This document shows positions 49,879 to 56,643 of a stretch of DNA of 56,643 nt, one piece after another. The notes under the pieces were generated by a model that did not search any database, was not told where the DNA came from, and was given only the letters and a program-made list of their open reading frames with translations. The DNA is from an uncultured Selenomonadaceae bacterium (GTDB lineage Bacteria > Bacillota > Negativicutes > Selenomonadales > Selenomonadaceae): assembly GCA_902778455.1 (NCBI GenBank), contig CACYXR010000021.1, forward strand, positions 1 through 56,643, written 5' to 3'. Made by a program: the position numbers and the translations under genes. Positions within the stretch are counted from its first letter, which is position 1, and the number at the start of each line of letters is the position of its first letter.

Positions 49879-50130
49879 ATGACGGAGAAAGAAAAATATC
49901 GGCAGGTGTGTCGGGAGGCGGCGGCTACGGGGATTGCGCTGCTGATCCTGATCGCTTTTTGGCTGTTCGCGGGCTTCGGGTTTTCGGGCAGCTCGGTGAC
50001 GATTTTCCGGCTGCCGCTTTGGGCGGCGGCGTCCACCGTGGGCGTTTGGATTTTCGCGATTGTGCTGGTCTGGGGGCTGACGAAATGGGTGTTCAAGGAT
50101 ATGGATTTGGGGGATGAGCGCCATGACTGA
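49879..50130 (+). CDS. YhdT/DUF997-type small membrane protein
   Basis: The 83-residue protein has two membrane helices (GIALLILIAFWLFAGFGF; AASTVGVWIFAIVLVWGLTKWVF). It matches the YhdT family, which is almost always encoded just before panF and is thought to assist or accompany that symporter. It overlaps the following gene by 17 bp. GACGGGGTGAGAAA lies before the ATG. Confidence 0.87.
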   Translation: MTEKEKYRQVCREAAATGIALLILIAFWLFAGFGFSGSSVTIFRLPLWAAASTVGVWIFAIVLVWGLTKWVFKDMDLGDERHD

Positions 50131-51610
50131 TACGGGCCGCCCCGAGGCGCTTTTGCCGCTGGCGCTTTTTATGGTCGTGATGCTCGGCATCAGCTTTTTC
50201 GTGCGTTGGCAGGCGCGGACGGGCGAGGGCGGTTTTCTTCGGCAGTATTTCGTCGGCAACCGCGATCTCGGCGGTTTCGTACTGGCCATGACCACCGTCG
50301 CGACCTACAGTTCCGTCAGTTCGTTTGTCGGCGGTCCCGGCATGGCCTGGAGCGTCGGCTTCGGCTGGATTTACATGGCGGTGGTTCAGGTCACGGCGGT
50401 CTTTCTCGTGCTGGGCATTTTCGGAAAGCGCGTCGCGATGTTGGCGCGGAAATTCGGCGCCGTGACGGTGGTGGATATTTTGCGGCGGCGGTTCCGCTCC
50501 GACGCGTTGGCGGCGATGGCGGCGTTTATCATCGTATTGTTTTTCTGCGCGACGATGACCGCGCAGTTCGTCGGCGGAGCGAAGCTGTTTGCCGCCGTCA
50601 CCGGGTACAGCTATGAATTGGGGCTGGTGCTGTTCGGACTTGCGGTGGTCGTTTATACGACTATCGGCGGATTCCGGGCGGTGGCCATCACCGACGCCTG
50701 CTGCGCAATCATGATGATGATCGGCATCGTGCTTCTTTTCTATTATGTTTTGGAAATGGGCGGCGGTTATGCGGCGATCATGGATCATATCGCGACAAAC
50801 CAGCCGAAAATGCTGGAGCCGTTTTCCGGCGGGAAAATGCCCGCGGGGCTTTACCTGACCCAATGGATTCTCGTCGGCATCTGCACCATCGCGCTGCCCC
50901 AGTCCGTGGTGCGGGGCATCAGCTACCGCGACACGAAAAGTCTTCACCGTGCGATGATTATCGGCACCGTCGTCGTCGGTTTCATGAATATCGGCGTCAA
51001 TTTCACAGGCATCTTAGTCCACGGCGCAATGACCGGCCCGGTGGCAAGCTATGGCGGCATCGACAATATCATTCCCATTACGATTGCCACCGTAATGCCT
51101 TCGACGCTGATCGGCTTCGCGATTGTAGGACCTATCGCGGCGTCTATTTCTACGATTTCGAGCTTGTTGCTCGTCGGCTCCTCGGCCATCGTCAAGGACG
51201 TCTATCTGCATTATCGGGAGGCGCAGGGAAAAACGACTTCCGACGCGTCGCTTCGCCGCCTCAGTATGGCGGTGACGGCTATCCTCGGCGTGGCGGTGTT
51301 CCTGATTGCGCTGACGCCGCCAAGCCTGATCTGGCTTATCAATATGTTCGCCTTCGGCGGGCTGGAAACGGCTTTTTTCTGGACGCTGCTTCTTGGACTT
51401 TTCTGGCGGCGGGCGAACCGGCTCGGCGCATTCCTTTCGATGGGCGGCGGCACTGTCGCCTATTGTTTGGCGCAGGGGCTGGGCTTCAAGATCATGGGCC
51501 TGCATCAGATCACCATCGGCATTTCCCTGTCGTTGATTTTGTTTTTGATCGGCTCCTTCCTCGGAGAGCCGGATCCGAAGGAAGTTCTGCGGGAGTTTTT
51601 CCCGGAATAA
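50114..51610 (+). CDS. panF: Sodium:solute symporter, pantothenate permease type (PanF)
   Basis: The 498-residue sodium:solute symporter family protein has about 13 membrane helices. Family marks are YFVGNRDLGGFVLAMTTVATYSSVSSFVGGPG (helix 1-2 region), GGFRAVAITDACCAIMM and the PanF-like C-terminus. The YhdT gene in front supports the pantothenate assignment. ATG 50114 and ATG 50123 are both possible starts. Confidence 0.87.
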   Translation: MSAMTDTGRPEALLPLALFMVVMLGISFFVRWQARTGEGGFLRQYFVGNRDLGGFVLAMTTVATYSSVSSFVGGPGMAWSVGFGWIYMAVVQVTAVFLVLGIFGKRVAMLARKFGAVTVVDILRRRFRSDALAAMAAFIIVLFFCATMTAQFVGGAKLFAAVTGYSYELGLVLFGLAVVVYTTIGGFRAVAITDACCAIMMMIGIVLLFYYVLEMGGGYAAIMDHIATNQPKMLEPFSGGKMPAGLYLTQWILVGICTIALPQSVVRGISYRDTKSLHRAMIIGTVVVGFMNIGVNFTGILVHGAMTGPVASYGGIDNIIPITIATVMPSTLIGFAIVGPIAASISTISSLLLVGSSAIVKDVYLHYREAQGKTTSDASLRRLSMAVTAILGVAVFLIALTPPSLIWLINMFAFGGLETAFFWTLLLGLFWRRANRLGAFLSMGGGTVAYCLAQGLGFKIMGLHQITIGISLSLILFLIGSFLGEPDPKEVLREFFPE

Positions 51611-51691
51611 TTTTGTGGGTGTAAGAAAATTGGAAGGTCCTGTTTTCTTGCTCCCTAAATTATACTTGGAAGCTTTGTGTCGAGAAAAATC

Positions 51692-51720
51692 TTGCGTTTC
51701 CGCCAAAAATCACGTATCAT
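51692..51720 (+). promoter_or_regulatory. Promoter of the HTH protein gene
   Basis: TTGCGT (51692-51697), 17-bp spacer, TATCAT (51715-51720), 40 bp before the start codon. Confidence 0.55.
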
Positions 51721-51759
51721 TATTTCCGTCTAATATCAAAAACAAAGCGAGGCGGAGAA

Positions 51760-52353
51760 ATGAGCTCGATGAAGCTGAACCTGGACGGCGCGGAAATGAT
51801 GGCTCGGAAGCGGCTGGCGCGGCGCATGGTGGATTTTGAAACGATTTACGTTTTGCACCGGGACGATCGCAAAGGGTATCTTTTGCTTTTGGCTCTTGAA
51901 GAAGAACAGTGGCGGATTTTGGAAAGTATTTCCCTCGATCATTCCAGGGATCGCATGGAGGAGCTTCATGAAATGCCCATTGACAAGGACGGTATCGAGG
52001 CAATCCGCATGGCGCTCAAGCATTGGACGGCGGCGAACCCTCCGGGCCGTCCGGCGAAATACGATCCGGATCAGGAAGGGCAGGAAATATTCGTTTATCA
52101 TGTGTATGGCGGCAAGACCATCCGTGCCATCGCGAAGGATATGCACATGGGCCCCGCGACGGTGCAGAAGCTGTTGAACCGCGTGCGGTTCAAGGTCGCC
52201 GATCAGTTCGTGGAAGGCGAGCTTCCGTTGGAACCGGGAGCGCCGAATTACGAGCAGAATCTCGGCGTGCTCCGTTGGGCGGCAAAGAACAGCACGGGCG
52301 AAACGCGCGCGCGCTATACGGATTTTCTGAAAGCGGCGCTTTTGGAGATCTAG
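51760..52353 (+). CDS. Hypothetical protein with resolvase-like HTH
   Basis: The 197-residue protein has an uncharacterised N-terminal region (residues 1-85, helical, charged) and a central Hin/resolvase-type DNA-binding segment, GRPAKYDPDQ then YGGKTIRAIAKDMHMGPATVQKLLNRVR, near residues 92-135. GRP plus this helix-turn-helix is usual in serine recombinases, but no catalytic domain is present, so it is a DNA-binding protein and not a recombinase. The remaining 60 residues are unassigned. Monocistronic, with its own promoter and terminator. Function unknown. Confidence 0.7.
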   Translation: MSSMKLNLDGAEMMARKRLARRMVDFETIYVLHRDDRKGYLLLLALEEEQWRILESISLDHSRDRMEELHEMPIDKDGIEAIRMALKHWTAANPPGRPAKYDPDQEGQEIFVYHVYGGKTIRAIAKDMHMGPATVQKLLNRVRFKVADQFVEGELPLEPGAPNYEQNLGVLRWAAKNSTGETRARYTDFLKAALLEI

Positions 52354-52370
52354 CCAGGCAGGAAAGCAAA

Positions 52371-52411
52371 ACCCCGCGCAAAGTTTTGTGCTTCGCGCGG
52401 GGATCTTTTAT
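52371..52411 (+). terminator. Terminator after the HTH protein gene
   Basis: CCCCGCGC (52372-52379) pairs with GCGCGGGG (52395-52402), followed by ATCTTTTAT. Confidence 0.75.
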
Positions 52412-52480
52412 ATATAGTAGAAAAAAATTTGTATTTCTGATACACTAGAGAAGATAAAAAAGGAAACGAAGGAGGGCGTT

Positions 52481-53638
52481 ATGGGCGAGTTGCGCGGCAG
52501 GACGGCGGCGGGGATTATCAGACCGATACTGATATTCTCGGGGCGGTCTCTTTTTCCGTTGCCGAAGCAGCTGTTTCGGCTCTATACGCATCTCCAGCGA
52601 TACTTTGTGAATACGGACGCTTTTTTGCCGCGGGTGTCGGGGCGGCAGGCGGTTTTTCGGGCGGAAAAACGCGCCTATGAAACGGAATTTGGCCTGCTCT
52701 CGGCGTCGGATATTGCCGTTGTCGTCGGCAGGGCGCGCCTTTCCCGGGCGGAGGACGCCGTTTTTGTGGCGCTGGCTTCGCGGATTTCTCCGGAGGACTG
52801 GGCGCACGCGATTGTGTTCCGCGCGGATGAAAAAACGGAGAAAGTTTTCGGTCATTTGCGGGCGTTCCATGAGAGCAATTCCAAACGTTTCCGCTCGCAG
52901 GACTTTATGCCGCATCCCGTGACGCAGGACGAGGCGGAGCGTGAATTTCGCCGCTGCTTTCCAATTACAATCTTTGATATGGAAATGAATTACGAGCGCC
53001 CGATCCAGTTCGCGGGACGCCGCCTGACGTTGGCGCCGGACGGGACGGTCAGGACGGAGACCCTTGACCTTTATGTTCGCCAAAAACCAAAGCTTTCGCG
53101 TTACGTGGCGGAGCTGACCCATCTGACCGACGCTTTCTTGCGTGCAAACGGTATTCCCGAGGAGGAAGCGGCGGAAAAAATCTACAATTTCCTTTCCCGG
53201 GACGGCCGCTTTGCGGGCAACGCGCTTCACAACGATATGATTTCGCTTCGGGGAATGTTCCGGCGGCAGGGCTATCCGCTCACGGCAATTCATCGGGATA
53301 TTCTCGATTTGACCATGGCGGTGCGTTTCGATCGGGGCGGCGGGAACGAGCCGTCGCTCCAGTCGTGCATGGAGTACGCGGGACTCACATTTGCCGAAGA
53401 CAAGTTCCATGACGCGGCCTATGACACGGAGGGGGCGGCACGGCTGTTCCTGCATTATATTCCCGCGTTTATCGCGAAATACGGAAAAGCGCCTTTGGCG
53501 CCGTGGTATTTTTTTGAGCCGGTGCGCGAAAAAGAGGAATTGGACAAGCTGTACGCGGAAACATATCGGAAACCGCCGGGCGCGAAACCCGGGGCAAAGG
53601 AGGGAGAAAGCGGTGAACGAAACGGAAGCACGGGATGA
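52481..53638 (+). CDS. DEDDh 3'-5' exonuclease with unusual N-terminal region
   Basis: The 385-residue protein has a DnaQ-like exonuclease fold with all catalytic residues: Asp-x-Glu in ITIFDMEMN (near 168-170), Asp in NALHNDMISLRGMF and His-Asp-x(4)-Asp-like KFHDAAYDTEGAARLF. The region between the first and second motif is expanded. The N-terminal 150 residues (ending before REFRRCFPITIF) match no domain I know. The Gly/Lys-rich C-terminus overlaps the ftsW/rodA start by 26 bp. It is probably a DNA or RNA trimming enzyme; the substrate is unknown. Confidence 0.75.
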   Translation: MGELRGRTAAGIIRPILIFSGRSLFPLPKQLFRLYTHLQRYFVNTDAFLPRVSGRQAVFRAEKRAYETEFGLLSASDIAVVVGRARLSRAEDAVFVALASRISPEDWAHAIVFRADEKTEKVFGHLRAFHESNSKRFRSQDFMPHPVTQDEAEREFRRCFPITIFDMEMNYERPIQFAGRRLTLAPDGTVRTETLDLYVRQKPKLSRYVAELTHLTDAFLRANGIPEEEAAEKIYNFLSRDGRFAGNALHNDMISLRGMFRRQGYPLTAIHRDILDLTMAVRFDRGGGNEPSLQSCMEYAGLTFAEDKFHDAAYDTEGAARLFLHYIPAFIAKYGKAPLAPWYFFEPVREKEELDKLYAETYRKPPGAKPGAKEGESGERNGSTG

Positions 53639-54821
53639 GGCGTCAGGCCAGTGGCGTTTTTGGATCAGCGACTACGAGGCGATTCTCGGCGTCACGGTCA
53701 TGCTGCTCGTGATCGGTACGCTGAATGTTTTCAGTTCCAGTTTCGTCGTCGCGGGCACGAATTACGACGACCCGTATTTCTTCATCCGCAAGCAGTTTTA
53801 TAACTTGGGGGCGGGCGCCGTCTGCTTTTTGATCGGGTACGGTTTCGATTATCATAAGCTGGTGAAATGCCGGAAAGTCGGGTTCGGTTTGGTGTTTGCC
53901 CTTTTGATTGCCGTTGCCTTCGCCGGCGTTGAGGTCAACGGCGCGCAGCGCTGGCTTTCCATCGGTGGATTCCAGCTCCAGCCGGCGGAGCTGGCGAAGC
54001 CCACGGCCATTTTTTTGGAAGCCTATTATATTTCCTGGCGTGTGCAGCATGGCATGCGGTGCAATCTTCTTCACGAGGAACTCTATATGATCGTGGCGAT
54101 GGCCGCGTTGGTACAGATTGAACCAGATATGGGGACGGCGATGATCATTCTCGGAGTCCCGCTGTTCATGCTGGTTTGCTCGAATATGAAAAAAGAAACG
54201 AAAATAAAGTTGTTTCTCGGCGGCCTTGTGGCAGGCGGGCTTCTTTGCGTTGCGCAGCCGTATCGCCTGCAGCGTGTCCGGGCGCTTCTCGATCCGTGGA
54301 TGGATGCGCAGGGCGCGGGCTATCAAAGCGTGCAGTCGCTTCAGGCCATCGGTTCAGGCGGGCTTTTCGGCATGGGCATGGGCACGGGAATCAGCAAATA
54401 TCATTATCTGCCGGAGGCCCATACGGATTTTGCGTTTTCCGTCTGGTGCCAGGAAACGGGCTTTATCGGGGCGCTTTTTGTGCTGGCGCTGTTCGCGATG
54501 CTCGCTTATCATGGTGTGAAGATTGCGATTCGCGCGAAGGATCCGCTGGGGCAGATGCTTGCGTTTGGCATGACCATGCTGCTGGTGGGGCAGGCTTCCA
54601 TCAATCTGCTGATGATTTCCGGATTTGCGCCGGTCGTCGGTGTGCCCCTGCCGTTTATCAGTTACGGCGGAACCTCGTTGTTTGTCAGCATGTTCGTGGT
54701 CGGCGTCGTGGTCAATATCGGCGTCGGGAACGCGAAAAAGCCGAAAGCCGTTAAAGCGGCGAAATCCGCGCCGCCGAGAGAGCAGAATTTCGAAAGGCCG
54801 CGGCTTCGGCGCGTAAAATGA
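53613..54821 (+). CDS. FtsW/RodA/SpoVE-family peptidoglycan polymerase
   Basis: The 402-residue SEDS-family glycosyltransferase has about ten membrane helices. Typical segments are EVNGAQRWLSIGGFQLQPAELAKPT, VQIEPDMGTAMII with the conserved Asp, EAHTDFAFSVWCQETGFIGAL and LPFISYGGTSLFVSM. SEDS proteins polymerise lipid II for division (FtsW) or elongation (RodA); no neighbour here (no penicillin-binding protein) decides which. GTG 53613 behind AAAGGAGGGAGAAAGCG is preferred to the long upstream frame, which is antiparallel noise from the exonuclease gene. Confidence 0.9.
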   Translation: MNETEARDEASGQWRFWISDYEAILGVTVMLLVIGTLNVFSSSFVVAGTNYDDPYFFIRKQFYNLGAGAVCFLIGYGFDYHKLVKCRKVGFGLVFALLIAVAFAGVEVNGAQRWLSIGGFQLQPAELAKPTAIFLEAYYISWRVQHGMRCNLLHEELYMIVAMAALVQIEPDMGTAMIILGVPLFMLVCSNMKKETKIKLFLGGLVAGGLLCVAQPYRLQRVRALLDPWMDAQGAGYQSVQSLQAIGSGGLFGMGMGTGISKYHYLPEAHTDFAFSVWCQETGFIGALFVLALFAMLAYHGVKIAIRAKDPLGQMLAFGMTMLLVGQASINLLMISGFAPVVGVPLPFISYGGTSLFVSMFVVGVVVNIGVGNAKKPKAVKAAKSAPPREQNFERPRLRRVK

Positions 54822-54841
54822 GGAAACAAAGGAGTTTTTGC

Positions 54842-55501
54842 ATGATCGTTTATACGGTGGAGCCGGGCGGCAGATATGTGACGACGGCGGAGGGCTTCGC
54901 GCTGCATCCGGGCGAAAAACGCGGGGTTTATGTGAACCTGACGAACCAATGCACTTGCGCCTGTACTTTTTGCCTGCGCTCGTTGAAGGAAATGGCGGAA
55001 GAACATTCTCTTTGGCTGAAAAAGGAGTCGTCGGCGGACGAGGTGATTGCGGAGCTTTCCGCGCTGCCCTGGGAAAAGGTGGAGGAAATCGTTTTCTGCG
55101 GCTTTGGCGAGCCGACGATGCGGCTTGACGTGCTGCTCGAAATTCTTCGTTGGATTCGGGCGGAGCATCGGGGAATCAAGACGCGGCTCAATACCAACGG
55201 ATTATCGGATCTTTTTCACGGGCGGGACACGGCGCCGGATTTTGACGGACTGCTGGATACGGTTTCCATCAGCCTGAACGCGTCGAATGCCGAGCGGTAT
55301 CTGGAACTGACGCGCAGCCGGTTCGGAATGAAGTCCTTCGAGGCGATGCTGGCTTTCGCGGAGCACGCGAAAAAATATGTGCCGGACGTGGTGCTGACCG
55401 TCGTCGACCATGTGGAGGACGACGGCGAGATTGCGCGCTGCCGGGAGCTTTGCGCGGCACGGGGCCTGCGCCTGCGGGTACGTCCATACGAGGCGGATTG
55501 A
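54842..55501 (+). CDS. TatD-associated radical SAM protein
   Basis: The 219-residue protein carries the radical SAM cluster motif C-x3-C-x2-C in NLTNQCTCACTFCLR near residues 36-45, and the SAM-binding FCGFGEPTMRLDVLLEI. This short type is usually found with TatD DNases in Firmicutes; no tatD is within the window. Its substrate is unknown. Start behind AAAGGAGTTTTTGC; an in-frame ATG at 54818 lies before the Shine-Dalgarno. Confidence 0.87.
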   Translation: MIVYTVEPGGRYVTTAEGFALHPGEKRGVYVNLTNQCTCACTFCLRSLKEMAEEHSLWLKKESSADEVIAELSALPWEKVEEIVFCGFGEPTMRLDVLLEILRWIRAEHRGIKTRLNTNGLSDLFHGRDTAPDFDGLLDTVSISLNASNAERYLELTRSRFGMKSFEAMLAFAEHAKKYVPDVVLTVVDHVEDDGEIARCRELCAARGLRLRVRPYEAD

Positions 55502-55584
55502 TAAGGGGAAGCGGACCGAGAAAAGATATATGCGCCCGTTCTTTGCTTTTTTGGGTTGTGAATGTATGAGGAGAGATTGCTGAT

Positions 55585-56391
55585 ATGAAGCATTTGGTGA
55601 TTGTGCGCGGCGGCGGCGAGCTGGGCACAGCGGTTGCGCACCGGCTGCACCGGGTCGGGTACAAGGTGTTGATCTTGGAAAAATCGCGTCCGTCCGCCCT
55701 GCGGCGCGAGATCTCGTTTTCGGACGCGGTCTATGACGGGGAAAAAACCGTAGAGCGCGTGACCTGTGTTTGCGCGGAAAATCTGAAAACCGCGCTTGCG
55801 TTGACGGCAGCCGGGAAAGTCACGATGCTGGTCGATCCGACAGGGCGCTATGTGCGGAAATTTCCGCCGCATATCCTCGTGAACACTCTCGACGGCAGGG
55901 AGGACGAAGCGAAGCGCGAGCTGCCTGCCGATTTTCGGATCGGATTGGGCGCGGGCTATTGCGCGATGGAGGATGTGAACTGCGTTGTTGACACGATACG
56001 CTCCTACAGTCTCGGAAGCATTATCTACAACGGGCGCTGCCGCGTGCGGCGGACTGCGGAGGACGCCATAGCGGACGGCGGTTTTCTGCGCGCGCCGACG
56101 GAAGGAATGATCAAAAGTCCGCATACGATTTCCCATATTTTCCGCGCAGGTGAGACAGTTGCGGAGATTTACGACGACCGGGGACAGACCGTGCCGGTGG
56201 TGACGCCGATCGACGGCGTGCTGCGCGGCATTATCCATGATAATTACCGCGTGACTGCGGATATGGCCGTGGCCGAGATCGATCCCCGCATCAATCCGGC
56301 GCATTGCAGCCTGATTTCCGACAAGGCCCGCTGTATTTCCGGCTCCGTGCTGGAAGCGATCATGGCCTTTGAAAACGGCGGCCAACCGTAA
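55585..56391 (+). CDS. yqeB: YqeB-type selenium-dependent molybdenum hydroxylase system protein
   Basis: The 268-residue protein opens IVRGGGELGTAVAHRLHRVGYKVLILE, a Rossmann-like segment, and continues with the YqeB/EF2563 pattern (DPTGRYVRKFPPHILVN; RIGLGAGYCAMEDVNCVVDT). It belongs to the gene set found with selenium-dependent molybdenum hydroxylases (xanthine dehydrogenase-like). Its exact step is not established. GAGGAGAGATTGCTGAT precedes the ATG. It implies labile selenium use in this organism but not necessarily selenocysteine. Confidence 0.87.
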   Translation: MKHLVIVRGGGELGTAVAHRLHRVGYKVLILEKSRPSALRREISFSDAVYDGEKTVERVTCVCAENLKTALALTAAGKVTMLVDPTGRYVRKFPPHILVNTLDGREDEAKRELPADFRIGLGAGYCAMEDVNCVVDTIRSYSLGSIIYNGRCRVRRTAEDAIADGGFLRAPTEGMIKSPHTISHIFRAGETVAEIYDDRGQTVPVVTPIDGVLRGIIHDNYRVTADMAVAEIDPRINPAHCSLISDKARCISGSVLEAIMAFENGGQP

Positions 56392-56407
56392 TTACTGCGT
56401 AAAAACG

Positions 56408-56450
56408 AAAGAACCGGGGGAAGATTGCGCTTTCCCTCGGTTCTTTTTTT
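56408..56450 (+). terminator. Terminator after yqeB
   Basis: AAAGAACCG-GGGAA pairs with TTCCC-CGGTTCTTT, followed by a T tract to 56450. Confidence 0.85.
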
Positions 56451-56454
56451 GATG

Positions 56455-56643
56455 TTTAAGGAACCACTGAATAAGTCCCTCCGCGAAACAGTCCACTGGA
56501 CTATTTCGCTACCGGATCTTTTTCCGACTGCCGTCGTCAAATCTCTCTCGACGTAGCGATGCTACGCCTTCGAGGCGTGATATGCCACTGGCATGTCACG
56601 TCCTAGACAGTCGAAAAAATCTCTCGCCAGATGCACGAATTGA
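56455..56643. repeat. Nested palindromic element at the right edge
   Basis: After GGAACCACTGAATAAGTCCC come several stem-loops: GCGAAACAGTCC-act-GGACTATTTCGC (56482-56509), CGTAGC-gat-GCTACG, and CGTGATATGCC-act-GGCATGTCACG. An outer pair, TTTTTCCGACTG and CAGTCGAAAAAA, encloses the last two. No reading frame is present. It is probably a non-autonomous repeat element, cut by the window edge; no second copy is in the window. Confidence 0.6.

Noticed and set aside
51760..52353. Serine recombinase or resolvase
   Set aside because: Only the GRP plus helix-turn-helix part is present; the catalytic serine domain is missing and its N-terminal region is unrelated.
1..56643. CRISPR array, tRNA or rRNA genes, intact insertion sequence
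   Set aside because: No regularly spaced direct repeats, no tRNA-like cloverleaf and no transposase reading frame were seen on either strand by eye. A covariance scan would be needed to exclude small RNAs.

Overview
The window reads as a piece of chromosome from an anaerobic, motile, double-membraned Firmicute of the Negativicutes (Selenomonas-like). The grounds are an SLH-domain porin (36308-37669), flagellin and chemotaxis genes, an oxygen-reducing flavodiiron protein, a YqeB-type selenium/molybdenum hydroxylase accessory gene, Firmicute-style Shine-Dalgarno sites and high GC. This assignment is inferred from gene content, not from any search. I saw no rRNA, tRNA, CRISPR array or intact transposase.

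Layout. (1) 1-605: two perfect parS palindromes in a 39-bp direct repeat, a terminator, then a promoter and a hairpin-rich leader. (2) 606-8633: ABC-type binding lipoprotein, CobN-like large chelatase subunit, BchI/ChlI-like and BchD/ChlD-like AAA+ subunits. The matching FecCD permease and ATPase, plus an ABC-2 exporter pair, lie at 24220-27642, so the tetrapyrrole/metal locus appears split by about 15 kb of accessory DNA. (3) 8634-21990: accessory block with a second chlD 3' end, toxin-antitoxin remnants, a broken secreted-protein gene, an HD-GYP phosphodiesterase, small metabolic genes, a type I restriction-modification system (hsdM, hsdR, hsdS), an intact HigBA-like pair and an hsdS fragment. 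(4) 22013-24067: chemoreceptor, divergent from the FecCD operon across a shared inverted repeat. (5) 27707-33791: four overlapping genes joining a GGDEF/EAL protein, a membrane-anchored BMP-family binding protein, a hybrid histidine kinase and a response regulator. (6) 34041-37669: flagellin and SLH porin. (7) 37928-42771: flavodiiron protein, GDSL hydrolase with a small HTH regulator, HicAB, and two hypothetical genes. (8) 43031-56391: leuB, TM2 protein, ilvB, cobO, comEA-comEC, a YhdT/PanF-type transporter pair, a HTH protein, a DEDDh exonuclease, an ftsW/rodA gene, a TatD-associated radical SAM protein and yqeB. (9) A nested palindromic element fills the right edge.

The most striking pattern is three toxin-antitoxin loci in 10.5 kb that each kept an antitoxin-side gene but lost the toxin: a DUF4258-like toxin with its middle deleted (8938-9026), a YoeB/Txe-like toxin ending after 12 codons (14309-14347), and a PIN toxin stopped at codon 3 and cut off after about 13 codons (19324-19362). 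Two other TA pairs (21102-21762 and 40986-41593) look intact. The best candidate for an undescribed biochemical system is the complete three-subunit CobN/ChlI/ChlD-type chelatase tied to a FecCD-type transporter in an anaerobe. The best candidate signalling system is the BMP-sensor/hybrid-kinase/c-di-GMP operon.
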